This document shows, in pieces, positions 19,141 through 28,941 of a stretch of DNA of 64,000 nucleotides. Origin of the DNA: Marinobacter halodurans (GTDB taxonomy: Bacteria > Pseudomonadota > Gammaproteobacteria > Pseudomonadales > Oleiphilaceae); the NCBI RefSeq assembly GCF_004327985.1, contig NZ_SJDL01000002.1, forward strand, positions 1 through 64,000, given 5' to 3'. The notes beneath the pieces were generated by a model. The model was not told the DNA's origin, did no database searches, and saw only the letters and a program-made list of their open reading frames with translations. Each line of letters opens with the position of its first letter. Position 1 is the stretch's first letter. A program made the position numbers and the translations under genes.

Positions 19141-20205
19141 TCATCCCACCCGCTGGGAGCGGCGCTTGCGCTCGAACTCACGGATGCGTTGCCGACAATG
19201 CTCAATCGTCTGCGGTGTCATGACGCTCCGGCGTTCATCCTTCAGCTCGCCGCCCAGGTTATGGACCACGCATTGGGCCGTTTCCACCATGAACTCGAAC
19301 GCCTTCAGGGAATCCGACGGTCCCGGCATGCTCATGAAGAAACTGATGCCCGGCGTTTCCATCCCGTCCAGGTCCTCATCCCGGAAGGTACCGGGCTCGA
19401 CGGCATTGGCCACACTGAACTGCACCGGGCTACGGGTGTCGCTCTCCTCGTGGCGATGGTAGATGTCCATGTCACCAAACTCCAGCCCACAGCCTTCAAA
19501 CAGCTTGCGCAGTGCGGTGCCATCGAAGGCCTTCTGCTGGCGGGCCAGCACATTGATCACGATAACTTCCTGGGCATCCGGGCGATTGGCGCCGGCCAGC
19601 GGGGCACCGTCATCCCGTTTGATCGGACGCGGCGCCGGCTCGACGGCCACCTCCTCCTCGGGATCCGGCGCTTCCTCGACCTCAATATCCCGGGCAACGG
19701 GGGGCTCCGGTTCAGGTTCGACGTCATACGCCGCCTCCTGGCGCGACACCCCTTCCCAAGGCTCTTCGACACCATCCGGGGACTCGTCGAACGCACTCAT
19801 ATGCTCGACCGGCTCTTCCAGCTCCTCGGCGCGCTGACTGTCCATTTCAGACGGCTGCCAGGGCTGGCCAGCGGGCGCTTCTTCGTCCCCGGCGGTGTGG
19901 GAGGGCTGGTCGGCGACAACCGGGCGCGTCGGCTTCTGGGGCGGTGGTGCAAAACGGGATTTGCCGGACCTGCGGACATACCCCCGCTCTTCGAGGGTTT
20001 TCCGGGTTATGGGGCGGGAACCGCCGTTGGGCAGTTCCGGATTGAATTCTTCATCGATGGGCGACGATTCGATGTCATCGGCGCCCATACCGGAGGAAAT
20101 CGCTGCCGCTTCCTGGCGGGCACGACGCATGCGACGTAAACCGTCGATCACGATCCCCAGGATGATCAGGGCCCCAATGGCAATTAACCATTCACGCAGA
20201 GACAT
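19141..20205 (-). CDS. zipA: Cell division protein ZipA
   Basis: ZipA anchors FtsZ to the inner membrane. The 354-residue protein has an N-terminal membrane anchor (LREWLIAIGALIILGIVIDGL), a basic stretch, a Pro/Glu-rich flexible linker (about 40-210) and the C-terminal ZipA fold that binds the FtsZ tail (from EVIVINVLARQQKAFDGTAL onward). Order smc-zipA-ligA is typical of this group. There are 259 bp between smc and zipA. Confidence 0.95.
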   Translation of the reverse strand: MSLREWLIAIGALIILGIVIDGLRRMRRARQEAAAISSGMGADDIESSPIDEEFNPELPNGGSRPITRKTLEERGYVRRSGKSRFAPPPQKPTRPVVADQPSHTAGDEEAPAGQPWQPSEMDSQRAEELEEPVEHMSAFDESPDGVEEPWEGVSRQEAAYDVEPEPEPPVARDIEVEEAPDPEEEVAVEPAPRPIKRDDGAPLAGANRPDAQEVIVINVLARQQKAFDGTALRKLFEGCGLEFGDMDIYHRHEESDTRSPVQFSVANAVEPGTFRDEDLDGMETPGISFFMSMPGPSDSLKAFEFMVETAQCVVHNLGGELKDERRSVMTPQTIEHCRQRIREFERKRRSQRVG

Positions 20206-20464
20206 AAAAATGCAGTCCTGTTCTTTCTTCTAATCCGTCTGGTTGCGTCACGTCTTTCCGGGAATACGGGTTACAGGGATGACAGGTATGCAAACAGTGT
20301 CACATCGTGCCCTGCCGGCGCTCTCGGCTCCCGAATACTCTAAGCAATGACCGTCAGGAATACAACGCGCCGCCCGGCCACATGGCAGGATTGTCATCAT
20401 AGGCGGCATAATTTTGACAAAACCGGCCCATTCATCCGAGTCCGGAAACCGGCAACAGCGTTAA

Positions 20465-23400
20465 TCAGGCTTCCGCCAGCGCGGCGGCTTCCTCCACATC
20501 CACCGACACCAGGCGCGAACAACCCGGCTCGTGCATGGTGACCCCCATCAACTGATCGGCCATTTCCATCGCTATCTTGTTGTGGGTGATGTAGATGAAC
20601 TGCACCTGCGACGCCATCTCCTTCACCATGTTGGCATAACGCCCGACGTTGGCGTCGTCCAACGGTGCATCCACCTCGTCCAGCATACAGAACGGTGCCG
20701 GATTCAACTGGAAGATCGAAAACACCAGGGCGATCGCCGTCAGGGCCTTTTCACCACCGGACAGCAGATGGATGGTGCTGTTTTTCTTGCCCGGCGGCCG
20801 GGCCATGATCGCCACGCCGGTTTCCAGCAGGTCCTCGCCGGTCAGTTCCAGGTACGCGCTGCCGCCGCCAAAGACTTTCGGGAACAGGGCCTGCAGGCCG
20901 CCGTTGACCTTGTCGAACGTCTCCTTGAAACGCTGGCGGGTCTCCCGGTCGATCTTGCGGATGGCGGATTCCAGGGTCTCCAGCGCTTCCACCAGGTCGG
21001 TGTGCTGGGTGTCCAGGTAGGTTTTGCGCTCGCTCTGGACCTGGTATTCGTCGATCGCCGCAAGGTTGATCGCCCCCAGCCGCTGGATCCGGTTGCCGAT
21101 TTTCTCCAGCTCGTCGGCCCAGGCTTTCTCGGTTGCGTCTTCCGGCAGGGTCTCGATCACTTCCGCCAGCCGGACATTCAGCTCCTGCAACTGCTCCAGA
21201 TGGTTGCCGGCGCGGATCTCAAGCGCCTGGGATTCCATCTTGACCTTCTCCAGGCTGGCACGGACGTCCTGGATACTGTGCTCGACGCGGCTGCGGCTCT
21301 GTTCCAGCTCCCGGACTTCGCGGTCGATTTCCTCCAGTGCGTCCCGCGCGCCGCCCAGCTTCTCTTCTTCGGCCAGACGCCGGTCCAGCAGGCCCTCAAG
21401 CTGGAGTGACAGACCCTCGATCGGTTCCTCGGCCACCTCGCGGTTTTCACGCAGGACCATGATGCGCTCTTCCAGCCGCTCCTTTTGCAGCTGCATCCGA
21501 TCCAGGGTCTGCTTGAGGCCGTCGTGCTGGCTTTGCAGGGACTGGATCTGCAACTCCACCTGGTGGGCGTGATCCCGGTCGTGCCGGGCCTGGTGGCGCA
21601 TCTCGTCGAGCCTTTCCCGCACCGAGTCGCGGCGGCTGAGCAGGGACTCCTTCTCGTTGGCGTGGTCTTCGGTGGCATTCAGCGCGTCCTGCCACACGGC
21701 CCGGATCTCTTCGAGCTTCTCCAGCTCTTCTTCCTGCTGCTCCCGCACATCGGCGGTATCATCGTCGATCCGGGCCAGTCGCGATTCAATCTGCTCGGCG
21801 CGAGCTTCCAGACCGCTCAGTCTGGAGGCCACGTCGCTCAGCTCGCGGTCGGCGCCGGAAAGTTGCTGCTGGGCGTCATCCCGCCGCGTTTCCGCGTCCT
21901 GGGTCCTTTCCTTGAGCTCCACGAGACGGTCGCTGGCCTCATCCCAACGCGCCGTCAGTTCCTCGACTTCGGCGGTCAGGGTATCAACCTTCTCCTGACG
22001 GGCGATCACGCCCACCTGCCCTTCGGCGGATTCCGGGGTCCTGAGCCAGTAACGTCCCAGCCAGACGCCGTCCCGGGTCACGATGGATTCGTGTGGCGCG
22101 AGCCTGTCACGCAGTGTCAATGCTTCGTCCAGCGTACCCGCGGTGTGCACCGTGTCGAGGAAACCGCCCAGGCCGCCGGCGTTGTTCACCTCCGCCGAGA
22201 GACGACCGGAGGTGCTGGCCGGGGCCTGGTCCGTCGCCGCCATCAGCGACAGTCCACGAGGCGCCTCGCCCAGCGTGTGGCTGAGAAAGTCCACGGAGTC
22301 CACGCACACGCTCTGGGTAAAGCTGCCCAGTACCTGCTCCACCGCAAACGCCCAGTCGCCGGAGGCTTTGATCTGCTGGGCGTAGCGCGGCTTGTCGCTC
22401 AACTGCTGGGCGTGGAGCCAGTCCTGCAGGGCATCGTCATTGCTGCCCAACTGCTCCGCCAGAAGGGCTTCCTGGGACGTAAGGTTGGCCTTGGCCGTCT
22501 GCAGTTGCTCGCGCAGTTCATTGCTGGCCGTTTCGGCCTCCAGTTGCTGGTCCCGGGCGTCCTGAAGCTCGGCGTTGGCGGATTCGATCTGCTCCTGCGC
22601 CTCTTCCCGACGCATCTGCAGGATTTCCCGCTGCTCGCGCAGGCTGTCCAGCTCATCCCGCTGGATCTGGCCTTCCAGCAACTGGCGTTCGTCGAACAGG
22701 CGTTGCAGGCGGGTTTTCAGGCTATCGATCGCGTCTTCCGTCGAGCGGATGCGAGACTGGGCCAGCTCCGCCCGCTGGCGGGCCTCGGCGGAACGGCTGC
22801 TGAAGCTTTCCCACTCCTGTTGCCAGTCGCTCATCGCCTGTTCGGCGGCGTGCAGGGCGTCCGCAGAGGTCTCTGACCTGGCCGCGAGCTCTTCGCGCTC
22901 CGGCTCCAGCATGGCCAGTTCTTCCGCGACGGTATTCAGTTTGTCTTCATCGGCACCCAACTCTTCGGCCAGTTCCCGCTGGTTGGCCAGGGCCTGATCG
23001 AGTTCGGTCGCCATCTGGCGGGAGCGTTCGCGCTGGTGTTCCAGGCTCTGCTCGATGCGGGCGATATCGGCGCCAGCCTCGTAGTAACGGGCCTGGGCGC
23101 GGTTGAAGTGTTCGGTGCGGTCCTGGTGGTCTTCCCGCAAGCCTTCCAGGCGGGTTTCCAGGCTGACGCGTTCGGTCAGCAGCCGCTCCAGCTCCAGCTC
23201 CGTTTCGCGGATCTTTCCCCGGGCCGTCTGCAGATCCGCATCGAGGGTCTGCCAGCGCAGCACGGTCAGCTCGGCCTTTTTCTGGCGCTCCTCCTGCTTC
23301 AGTGCCTTGTAGCGCTCGGCGGCCTGGGCCTGACGCTGCAGGTGCTGAAGCTGGCGCCCCAGTTCGTCTCGCAGGTCGGTCAGACGCTCCAGGTTCTCGG

Positions 23401-23962
23401 TCGTGCGGCGGATACGGTTCTCGGTTTCCCGCCGCCGTTCCTTGTATTTGGAGATGCCCGCCGCTTCCTCGATATAGACCCGCAGTTCTTCGGGCTTTGC
23501 CTCGATCAGGCGGGAGATCATGCCCTGCTCGATGATGGCGTAGCTGCGCGGCCCCAGGCCTGTCCCCAGGAACAGGTCGGTAATGTCGCGCCGGCGACAC
23601 TTGGTGCCGTTGAGGAAGTACTCGGACTGCCCCTCCCGGGTCACCCGGCGTTTGACGGAAATCTCGGTAAACGCCGCATGCTGGCCCGGCGCCGAGCCGT
23701 CGGAGTTGTCGAATACCAGCTCGATGGACGCCTGGCCGACCGGCTTGCGGGCGCTGGAGCCGTTGAAGATAACGTCGGTCATGGATTCGCCCCGCAGGTA
23801 CTTGGCGGAGCTTTCCCCCATAACCCAGCGGACGGCGTCGATGATGTTGGATTTACCGCAGCCGTTCGGCCCCACCACCGCCGTCATGTTCGATGGGAAT
23901 GGGACCGTCGTGGGATCGACGAAGGATTTGAAACCGGCGAGCTTTATCGATTTTAGACGCAT
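20465..23962 (-). CDS. smc: Chromosome segregation protein SMC
   Basis: ATPase of the SMC-ScpAB complex that organises chromosomes. The 1165-residue protein has Walker A GPNGCGKSN (31-39), two long coiled coils on either side of a hinge (about 500-660), and at the C-terminus the signature LSGGEKALTAIAL and Walker B FCMLDEVDAPLDD. Partners scpA and scpB are encoded at 45288-46840 in this window. It starts 36 bp downstream of a GntR-type regulator. Confidence 0.97.
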   Translation of the reverse strand: MRLKSIKLAGFKSFVDPTTVPFPSNMTAVVGPNGCGKSNIIDAVRWVMGESSAKYLRGESMTDVIFNGSSARKPVGQASIELVFDNSDGSAPGQHAAFTEISVKRRVTREGQSEYFLNGTKCRRRDITDLFLGTGLGPRSYAIIEQGMISRLIEAKPEELRVYIEEAAGISKYKERRRETENRIRRTTENLERLTDLRDELGRQLQHLQRQAQAAERYKALKQEERQKKAELTVLRWQTLDADLQTARGKIRETELELERLLTERVSLETRLEGLREDHQDRTEHFNRAQARYYEAGADIARIEQSLEHQRERSRQMATELDQALANQRELAEELGADEDKLNTVAEELAMLEPEREELAARSETSADALHAAEQAMSDWQQEWESFSSRSAEARQRAELAQSRIRSTEDAIDSLKTRLQRLFDERQLLEGQIQRDELDSLREQREILQMRREEAQEQIESANAELQDARDQQLEAETASNELREQLQTAKANLTSQEALLAEQLGSNDDALQDWLHAQQLSDKPRYAQQIKASGDWAFAVEQVLGSFTQSVCVDSVDFLSHTLGEAPRGLSLMAATDQAPASTSGRLSAEVNNAGGLGGFLDTVHTAGTLDEALTLRDRLAPHESIVTRDGVWLGRYWLRTPESAEGQVGVIARQEKVDTLTAEVEELTARWDEASDRLVELKERTQDAETRRDDAQQQLSGADRELSDVASRLSGLEARAEQIESRLARIDDDTADVREQQEEELEKLEEIRAVWQDALNATEDHANEKESLLSRRDSVRERLDEMRHQARHDRDHAHQVELQIQSLQSQHDGLKQTLDRMQLQKERLEERIMVLRENREVAEEPIEGLSLQLEGLLDRRLAEEEKLGGARDALEEIDREVRELEQSRSRVEHSIQDVRASLEKVKMESQALEIRAGNHLEQLQELNVRLAEVIETLPEDATEKAWADELEKIGNRIQRLGAINLAAIDEYQVQSERKTYLDTQHTDLVEALETLESAIRKIDRETRQRFKETFDKVNGGLQALFPKVFGGGSAYLELTGEDLLETGVAIMARPPGKKNSTIHLLSGGEKALTAIALVFSIFQLNPAPFCMLDEVDAPLDDANVGRYANMVKEMASQVQFIYITHNKIAMEMADQLMGVTMHEPGCSRLVSVDVEEAAALAEA

Positions 23963-23998
23963 ACCTGCCCGTTAACCTGCTCTGTCATTGCCTGCTGC

Positions 23999-24682
23999 TC
24001 AGCCCTGACGGGCAGCGTCGTGGTCGAAGTCGAGGGTCTTTAGCACCAGTGCACGCTGATGCTCGCCAAACTGCTGGATACTGCGAACCAGCGCCTCACT
24101 GTCGCGTTCGGCGGCGGCCGCGGCCAGTGACCGGAAGAAGCAGCGGGTTTCAGCCACCTCGCCCCGGAAATGATCCATCGCCAGGTAGTAGGTCCGGCTG
24201 ATGGCCGGTCTGAAATTCTCCAGCGTCTCTTCCAGGAACGGATTATCGACCACGCGGTAGGCGCGCCGCATGATTTCAAAACCATTGTCGATGATGCTCT
24301 CACGGGTGGGTTCACCAGACTCGATCATCGCATCCAGCTTGCGAACCTGCTCCACCAGCGGCACAAGGTCCGCCCCTTCCGTCGTCTCGATCAGCCGCCG
24401 CGCCAGCATGCCCAGCAGCTCGATATAAATGTCGTAGAGGCTGTTGACCAATCCCGGGGTCAACTGGGAGACCACCGCTCCCTTGCGCGGGAAGATCTCG
24501 ATCAGGTGACGCCGCTCCAGGATCAACAGCGCTTCCCGGACGGATCCCCGACTGACGTCCAGTTCACCGGCTATCCGCAGTTCCTGGATCCGGTCGCCGG
24601 GACGCAACTGGCCAACAATAATCTGCTGCCCGAGATGCTGGGCAATCTGCTCCGAAAGGCTTTCTGGCGCTTGAAACCGCAT
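23999..24682 (-). CDS. GntR-family (FadR C-terminal type) transcriptional regulator
   Basis: A 227-residue one-component regulator: winged-helix domain (LSEQIAQHLGQQIIVGQLRPGDRIQELRIAGELDVSRGSVREALLILE split over residues 8-65) and an all-helical FCD-like ligand domain (about 85-220). Effector and targets cannot be read from the sequence. I chose the ATG at 24682; in-frame TTG (24703) and GTG (24694) starts lack a better RBS. It lies 36 bp upstream of smc, a linkage also seen in pseudomonads. Confidence 0.88.
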   Translation of the reverse strand: MRFQAPESLSEQIAQHLGQQIIVGQLRPGDRIQELRIAGELDVSRGSVREALLILERRHLIEIFPRKGAVVSQLTPGLVNSLYDIYIELLGMLARRLIETTEGADLVPLVEQVRKLDAMIESGEPTRESIIDNGFEIMRRAYRVVDNPFLEETLENFRPAISRTYYLAMDHFRGEVAETRCFFRSLAAAAAERDSEALVRSIQQFGEHQRALVLKTLDFDHDAARQG

Positions 24683-24766
24683 GGCTGACTTCACGACTCG
24701 CAAATAACGCCGGAGTGTAACACAACGCCCGTGCGAGCCCAGCCATCGCTTTTGCAGTTCGTGGCG

Positions 24767-25171
24767 TTACATCCTGCGATCGGACCAGGGACGGTCGTCC
24801 CGGGGCGCTTCTTCGCCAAATGGCGTAATGTCCCGCAGCGGCCGGATTTCGATGCTGCCCAGTCGCGCCGGCGGAATTTTCTCGGCCAGACGAATGGCTT
24901 CGTTCAGATCCCTCGCTTCCAGCATATAGAAACCCGCCAGTTGCTCCTTGGTCTCGGCAAAGGGACCGTCGGTGGTGGTCGTCCGCCCATCCCGGACCCG
25001 GACCGTAGTGGCGGTATCGACGGGCTGCAGGGCGCTGCCATCAAGGTAGTGCCCGCGCTGCTGAAGCCCGTCCACACAGGCCAGGCATTCACGGTTGAGG
25101 GACGTCCACTCGTCGCCCGTCATCTGTTTGATGATGTTCTCGTCGTAGTACACCAAAGCGAGGTATTTCAT
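24767..25171 (-). CDS. YCII-related DGPF-domain protein
   Basis: A 134-residue YCII-fold protein with MKYLALVYYDE at the start and the DGPF motif at residues 68-71 (TTTDGPFAETKEQLAGFY). These small proteins typically accompany ECF42 sigma factors; their biochemical role is not established. I chose ATG at 25171, with GGGAGAAG upstream; the longer in-frame extension runs into the end of the sigma gene. It is 76 bp downstream of the ECF42 gene and preceded by an ECF42-like promoter at 25208-25235. Confidence 0.9.
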   Translation of the reverse strand: MKYLALVYYDENIIKQMTGDEWTSLNRECLACVDGLQQRGHYLDGSALQPVDTATTVRVRDGRTTTTDGPFAETKEQLAGFYMLEARDLNEAIRLAEKIPPARLGSIEIRPLRDITPFGEEAPRDDRPWSDRRM

Positions 25172-25207
25172 GAGGCTTCTCCCTGACGTTATCTCTGCTC
25201 GCTGTCT

Positions 25208-25235
25208 TGTCGAATGGCGTGGCCAGGAATCGACA
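25208..25235 (-). promoter_or_regulatory. Putative ECF42-type promoter of the DGPF gene
   Basis: On the minus strand TGTCGA, a 17-base spacer and CGACA fit the motif I recall for ECF42 sigma factors (TGTCGA at -35, CGA/TC at -10). It lies between the sigma gene and the DGPF gene, about 37 bp before the DGPF start codon. Confidence 0.65.
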
Positions 25236-25247
25236 GGCCCAGGCGGG

Positions 25248-26474
25248 TCACGCTGAAAGTTCGTCAATCCGGTGCTGCAGGAAACGCCGCTCCGGCGCCT
25301 GCCCGGCCAGTGACAGCGCCCGCCGATAGGCGGACAGCGCCTGCTCGGTCTTTCCCAGGCGTCGCAGCAGGTCGGCCCGCGCGGCATGTGCCAGGTGGTA
25401 GGCGTCCAGTTCCCTGCCGCCAAGCAGCTCGTCGATCAGGAACAACCCCGCCTCCGGACCATCGCGCATGGCCACGGCCACCGCCCGGTTCAGCGCCACC
25501 ACCGGGGTGGCCGACTGTTGCATCAGCACATCGTAGAGCCCGACGATCTGGACCCAGTCGGTGGCCTCTGCCGTGTGCGCTTCGTCATGGACCGCAGCAA
25601 TGGCCGCCTGCAACGTATAGGGCCCGAAGTGTCGGGCCTGCAGCGCCTCAGTCACCAGGACGGCGCCCTCTTCAATGTACGAGCGGTTCCAAAGACTCCG
25701 GTCCTGCTGATCGAGAGGAACCAGATCGCCCTCCGGGGTCTGCCGGGCCGACCGGCGGGCATCCTGCAGCAGCATCAGCGCCAGCAGCCCTTTCACCTCC
25801 GGCGCCGGGAGCAGGCTCAGCAGCAGGCGCCCCAGGCGAATGGCCTCATCGGCCAACTGGTAACGACTGACCTGTTCGCCGCTGCTCGCTGAATAGCCCT
25901 CGTTGAAGACCAGGTAGACCACGCGGAGCACTTCATCCAGACGGCTCGCCATCTGTGACGGCCCCGGCACTTCATAGGGGATACCGGCGTCACGGATCTT
26001 GTTCTTCGCCCGCACGATCCGCTGGGCCAGCGTGGCCGGTGTGGTCAGGAACGCCCGGGCAATCTCCTCGGTGGTCAGCCCGCAGATTTCCCGCAGCGTC
26101 ATGGCGACCTGGGCTTCGGGGGCCAGTCCCGGATGGCAACAGGTAAAGATGAGTCGAAGCTGGTCGTCTTCCAGCATCTCGTCGTCGCTGTCTGCCACGG
26201 CATGAGGTGTCGAGGTAGGCTGGTCAAGCTGCCGGGTAATATCCTCGAACTTCACCCGGCGGCGAATCTGGTCGATGGCACGGAAGCGACCGGTGGAGAC
26301 CAGCCAGGCACTGGGATTGCCCGGGATACCCTCTTCCGGCCATTGGGCCAGCGCGCAGGTGAAAGCATCGTGCAGCGCTTCCTCGGCCTGCTCGAAGTCG
26401 CCCAACAGTCGAATCAACGTCGCCAGGACCTTGCGGGAGTCCCGGGCATAGATCGCTTCGATTTCTTTGCGCAT
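25248..26474 (-). CDS. ECF42-family RNA polymerase sigma factor (SnoaL-less, with C-terminal extension)
   Basis: The 408-residue protein has sigma region 2 (DFEQAEEALHDAFTCALAQW...STGRFRAIDQIRRR), region 4 (LAPEAQVAMTLREICGLTTEEIARAFLTTPATLAQRIVRAKNKIRDAGI), and a long C-terminal helical TPR-like extension (about 185-408, GEQVSRYQLADEAIRLGRLL, TDWVQIVGLYDVLMQQSATPVVALNRAVAV) characteristic of ECF42. This family lacks a classical anti-sigma factor, and the extension is thought to control activity. The ATG has AAGGA 6 bases upstream. It is followed by its DGPF partner. Confidence 0.92.
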   Translation of the reverse strand: MRKEIEAIYARDSRKVLATLIRLLGDFEQAEEALHDAFTCALAQWPEEGIPGNPSAWLVSTGRFRAIDQIRRRVKFEDITRQLDQPTSTPHAVADSDDEMLEDDQLRLIFTCCHPGLAPEAQVAMTLREICGLTTEEIARAFLTTPATLAQRIVRAKNKIRDAGIPYEVPGPSQMASRLDEVLRVVYLVFNEGYSASSGEQVSRYQLADEAIRLGRLLLSLLPAPEVKGLLALMLLQDARRSARQTPEGDLVPLDQQDRSLWNRSYIEEGAVLVTEALQARHFGPYTLQAAIAAVHDEAHTAEATDWVQIVGLYDVLMQQSATPVVALNRAVAVAMRDGPEAGLFLIDELLGGRELDAYHLAHAARADLLRRLGKTEQALSAYRRALSLAGQAPERRFLQHRIDELSA

Positions 26475-26504
26475 GGCTTATCCTTGCCTGCCATCGGTAG
26501 GTCG

Positions 26505-26670
26505 TCAGGTGCGCCGGGCACGAACGGAACGATCTTTCAATTTACCGGAAGAATGCTTCTCAATCACCTGTTTTTTAATGATAACGAGTCACCGCGACAG
26601 CGGAGTGCCGGGGATGATGTGGGCACCGATGCCATCGGCAAGGAAATCGAGTCAAAACGGCGCATCGAAC
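26505..26670 (-). pseudogene. Decayed dbpA-paralogue fragment with internal deletion
   Basis: The minus strand ends with EKHSSGKLKDRSVRARRT and stop, matching the intact DbpA C-terminus (EKLSSGKLKGRSFRARRI and stop at 34511). The bases just upstream match VAVARDHAKQ but carry an in-frame stop and a one-base insertion. Directly before that comes GIGAHIIPGTP, matching helicase motif Ib GAHIIVGTPGR of DbpA (about 35510-35530). The roughly 900 bp that separate these two parts in dbpA are missing. Nothing coding remains. Confidence 0.65.
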
Positions 26671-26784
26671 CGGCCGATATCGCTATCCAGTTCCTCCCCG
26701 GAACAGAGCTGGTTCTTCTTCACGATCCGCCCTTTTTCCTTTCCCGTGAGTCGGATCTCCGGCACCCGACTTCCCGGCATTGAC

Positions 26785-28941
26785 CTATATCTTGAACCGC
26801 CCGACGACTGAATCCAGTTCGTTTGCTTGTGACTGCAGACGCGCAATCTCTTGACGCACTTCATTGACCTCCGCAGACGCCTGGTCAGAGACCTGGCTGA
26901 TACTGTCCATATGACGGTTGATCTCGTTGGCGACCGACGACTGCTCTTCGGTATTTACCGCCACCTGTGTGGCCATCGCGCGGATGTCCGCCGCGGCTTC
27001 CGTGACCTCGACCAACGCCCTGCCTGCCGTATCGGCCTGCTCTACCGCGGCCTGCGAAACACGAGACCCCTGCCGGATGGCATCGGTTGCTGCCGTGGCA
27101 TTGGTCTGCAGCTTTTCAATAATACTGTGGATACTGGCAGTGGATTCGTGCGTCTGGCGTGCCAAATCGCGTACCTCATCGGCCACAACGGCAAACCCGC
27201 GACCGGATTCCCCGGCCCGAGCGGCCTCGATCGCGGCATTCAGCGCCAGCATATTGGTCTGCTCAGAGATCTTACCGATCACCTCCAATACGGCCCCGAT
27301 GGCCTGGCTGTCTTCATCCAGGCGCTCGACAACCCGCGTGCCCTGCTCAACATGCTCGGCCACTTCGCGGATCTTCGCAATCACGCTATCGACCTCATGC
27401 TGCCCGTGCTGCGCGATCTCATCCACCCGGCTCGCCGAGTCGGAGGTGGCAGAGACGTTGCGCGCCACCTCCTCCAGGCTCATGGCCATCTCATGCACAG
27501 CGGACACCACCATATCGATCTCGCCTTTCTGCCGCTCCATGCCCTGAGTCATCGACTCGGTTTTGACGGCGGTCTGCCCGGTAGCACTCGAGACTTGTTG
27601 GCTCGCCGTCGAGGTCCGGAGAACCAACTGCTGGATCAACTCCACAAACGCGTTGAAGCGACTGGCGAGCGTGCCGATCTCATCGGTCCGCGCCATGCGG
27701 ATCCTGGCCGTGAGATCGCCATCGCCATTGGCGATCTCATCCATGCGCTGGGCGATGAAATTCAACGGATTGACGATGCGCACCGTCAGCAGAAGACCCA
27801 CCGCCAGCATCAGGGCAGCAATGATGGCACCACCGACCAGCATCTTCCGGTTGGCGCCCGAAGCCACCTCGGCCGAGGAAGCGTCGACCGCCTGGCGGAT
27901 CGCCGCCGCTTTCGTGGACATGCTTTCGAGCTGCTGCATCACCGCGTTCATCGAACTGGTGAGCTGGTTCTGGATCGTGGTGAGCGTCGCGCGCTCCTGC
28001 AATTGCTGCTGCTTGACTTCGAACAGCGCCTGATCGCTGCCGCTTATCGTTGCGATGATGCTTTTGTACTGCTGCTTCAGCGCCTCAGTCTGCTGGCTGA
28101 GTTCGCTGTCGTCATGCAACAGCACACCGAGGCGATCCAGGTTATCGGAGAGGGATGTGCTTAACGCCGCGAAGTGGTCCTTGCGCAATGCAGCAAGCGC
28201 CTCGGCATCATTCACCAGCATGACCCGCCGCGACAGGGCCGTAAGCTTGACCATATCCAGGCGCACACGCTCGCTAAGCTTCAGTGCCTTGGGCTCGTTT
28301 CCGTATGCAATCTCCTGAAACCCCGACCTCAGATCATCCAGTGCCTGCGCATCCAGCCCGCTCAGGGAACGAATGTTACGCATGAACTGCCGACCATGGC
28401 GCGTTACGGCAAACCCCAGCTTGGTCGTCAACGCCTCTACCTGGTTAACCCCCTTATCGGTCTGCTGGTCGATCTTATCGATCAGAACGGGCATCTTCGC
28501 GTCAAGTTGCAGGATCTTCCGCGACTGACCGAACAACGCCTTTTCCTGGTCTCTGAAGGTATTGAAGCGGGCAGACAGTTCATCGAGATCCTTGCCGAGC
28601 GCCTTGCTCTTATCAGGACTTATATCCAGTTGGGCCATGATGCGCTTGTCCGCCTGCATCGCCTGGTCGAACAGGGGCACATCCGTGGTTTGTCCAATCT
28701 TGTCCAACTGTGCGACCGATCCGGCCGTCAAAATCCGACTGTTGTGCGCCAGCATCTGGCCAACGGCCTGGCTGATATTGCGCCCCTGCGCCTCGAACGA
28801 GGCGCTCAGGCTCAATTCCTTCTGGTTGCCATTGAGTGTTTTGATCGCCAGCAACGCGATCGCCCCGAGGAGAGCAAGAGACAGGATGTTGATAATCAAC
28901 CCTGCGAACAGGGACTGCTTGATCGTTATATTCAGCTTCAT
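26785..28941 (-). CDS. Methyl-accepting chemotaxis protein
   Basis: The 718-residue receptor has TM1 (about 12-34), a large all-helical periplasmic domain (about 35-365; helical-bimodular or four-helix type), TM2 (about 367-390), a HAMP domain (PLNFIAQRMDEIANGDGDLTARI) and a cytoplasmic signalling hairpin with tip EQTNMLALNAAIEAARAGESGRGFAVVADEVRDLA. No C-terminal CheR-binding pentapeptide is visible; it ends VVGRFKI. It lies 134 bp downstream of the polyamine-type ABC permease gene on the same strand, so it may sense the same substrate, directly or through the binding protein. That link is an inference. Confidence 0.92.
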   Translation of the reverse strand: MKLNITIKQSLFAGLIINILSLALLGAIALLAIKTLNGNQKELSLSASFEAQGRNISQAVGQMLAHNSRILTAGSVAQLDKIGQTTDVPLFDQAMQADKRIMAQLDISPDKSKALGKDLDELSARFNTFRDQEKALFGQSRKILQLDAKMPVLIDKIDQQTDKGVNQVEALTTKLGFAVTRHGRQFMRNIRSLSGLDAQALDDLRSGFQEIAYGNEPKALKLSERVRLDMVKLTALSRRVMLVNDAEALAALRKDHFAALSTSLSDNLDRLGVLLHDDSELSQQTEALKQQYKSIIATISGSDQALFEVKQQQLQERATLTTIQNQLTSSMNAVMQQLESMSTKAAAIRQAVDASSAEVASGANRKMLVGGAIIAALMLAVGLLLTVRIVNPLNFIAQRMDEIANGDGDLTARIRMARTDEIGTLASRFNAFVELIQQLVLRTSTASQQVSSATGQTAVKTESMTQGMERQKGEIDMVVSAVHEMAMSLEEVARNVSATSDSASRVDEIAQHGQHEVDSVIAKIREVAEHVEQGTRVVERLDEDSQAIGAVLEVIGKISEQTNMLALNAAIEAARAGESGRGFAVVADEVRDLARQTHESTASIHSIIEKLQTNATAATDAIRQGSRVSQAAVEQADTAGRALVEVTEAAADIRAMATQVAVNTEEQSSVANEINRHMDSISQVSDQASAEVNEVRQEIARLQSQANELDSVVGRFKI

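Noticed and set aside
21485-22876. 463-codon plus-strand open frame opposite smc
   Set aside because: Antisense shadow caused by high GC and biased third positions of smc; the product resembles no protein, while the minus strand has full SMC motifs.
26652-26864. 70-codon minus-strand frame near the end of the chemoreceptor gene
   Set aside because: It overlaps the receptor's 3' end in another frame and has no RBS or recognisable domain.
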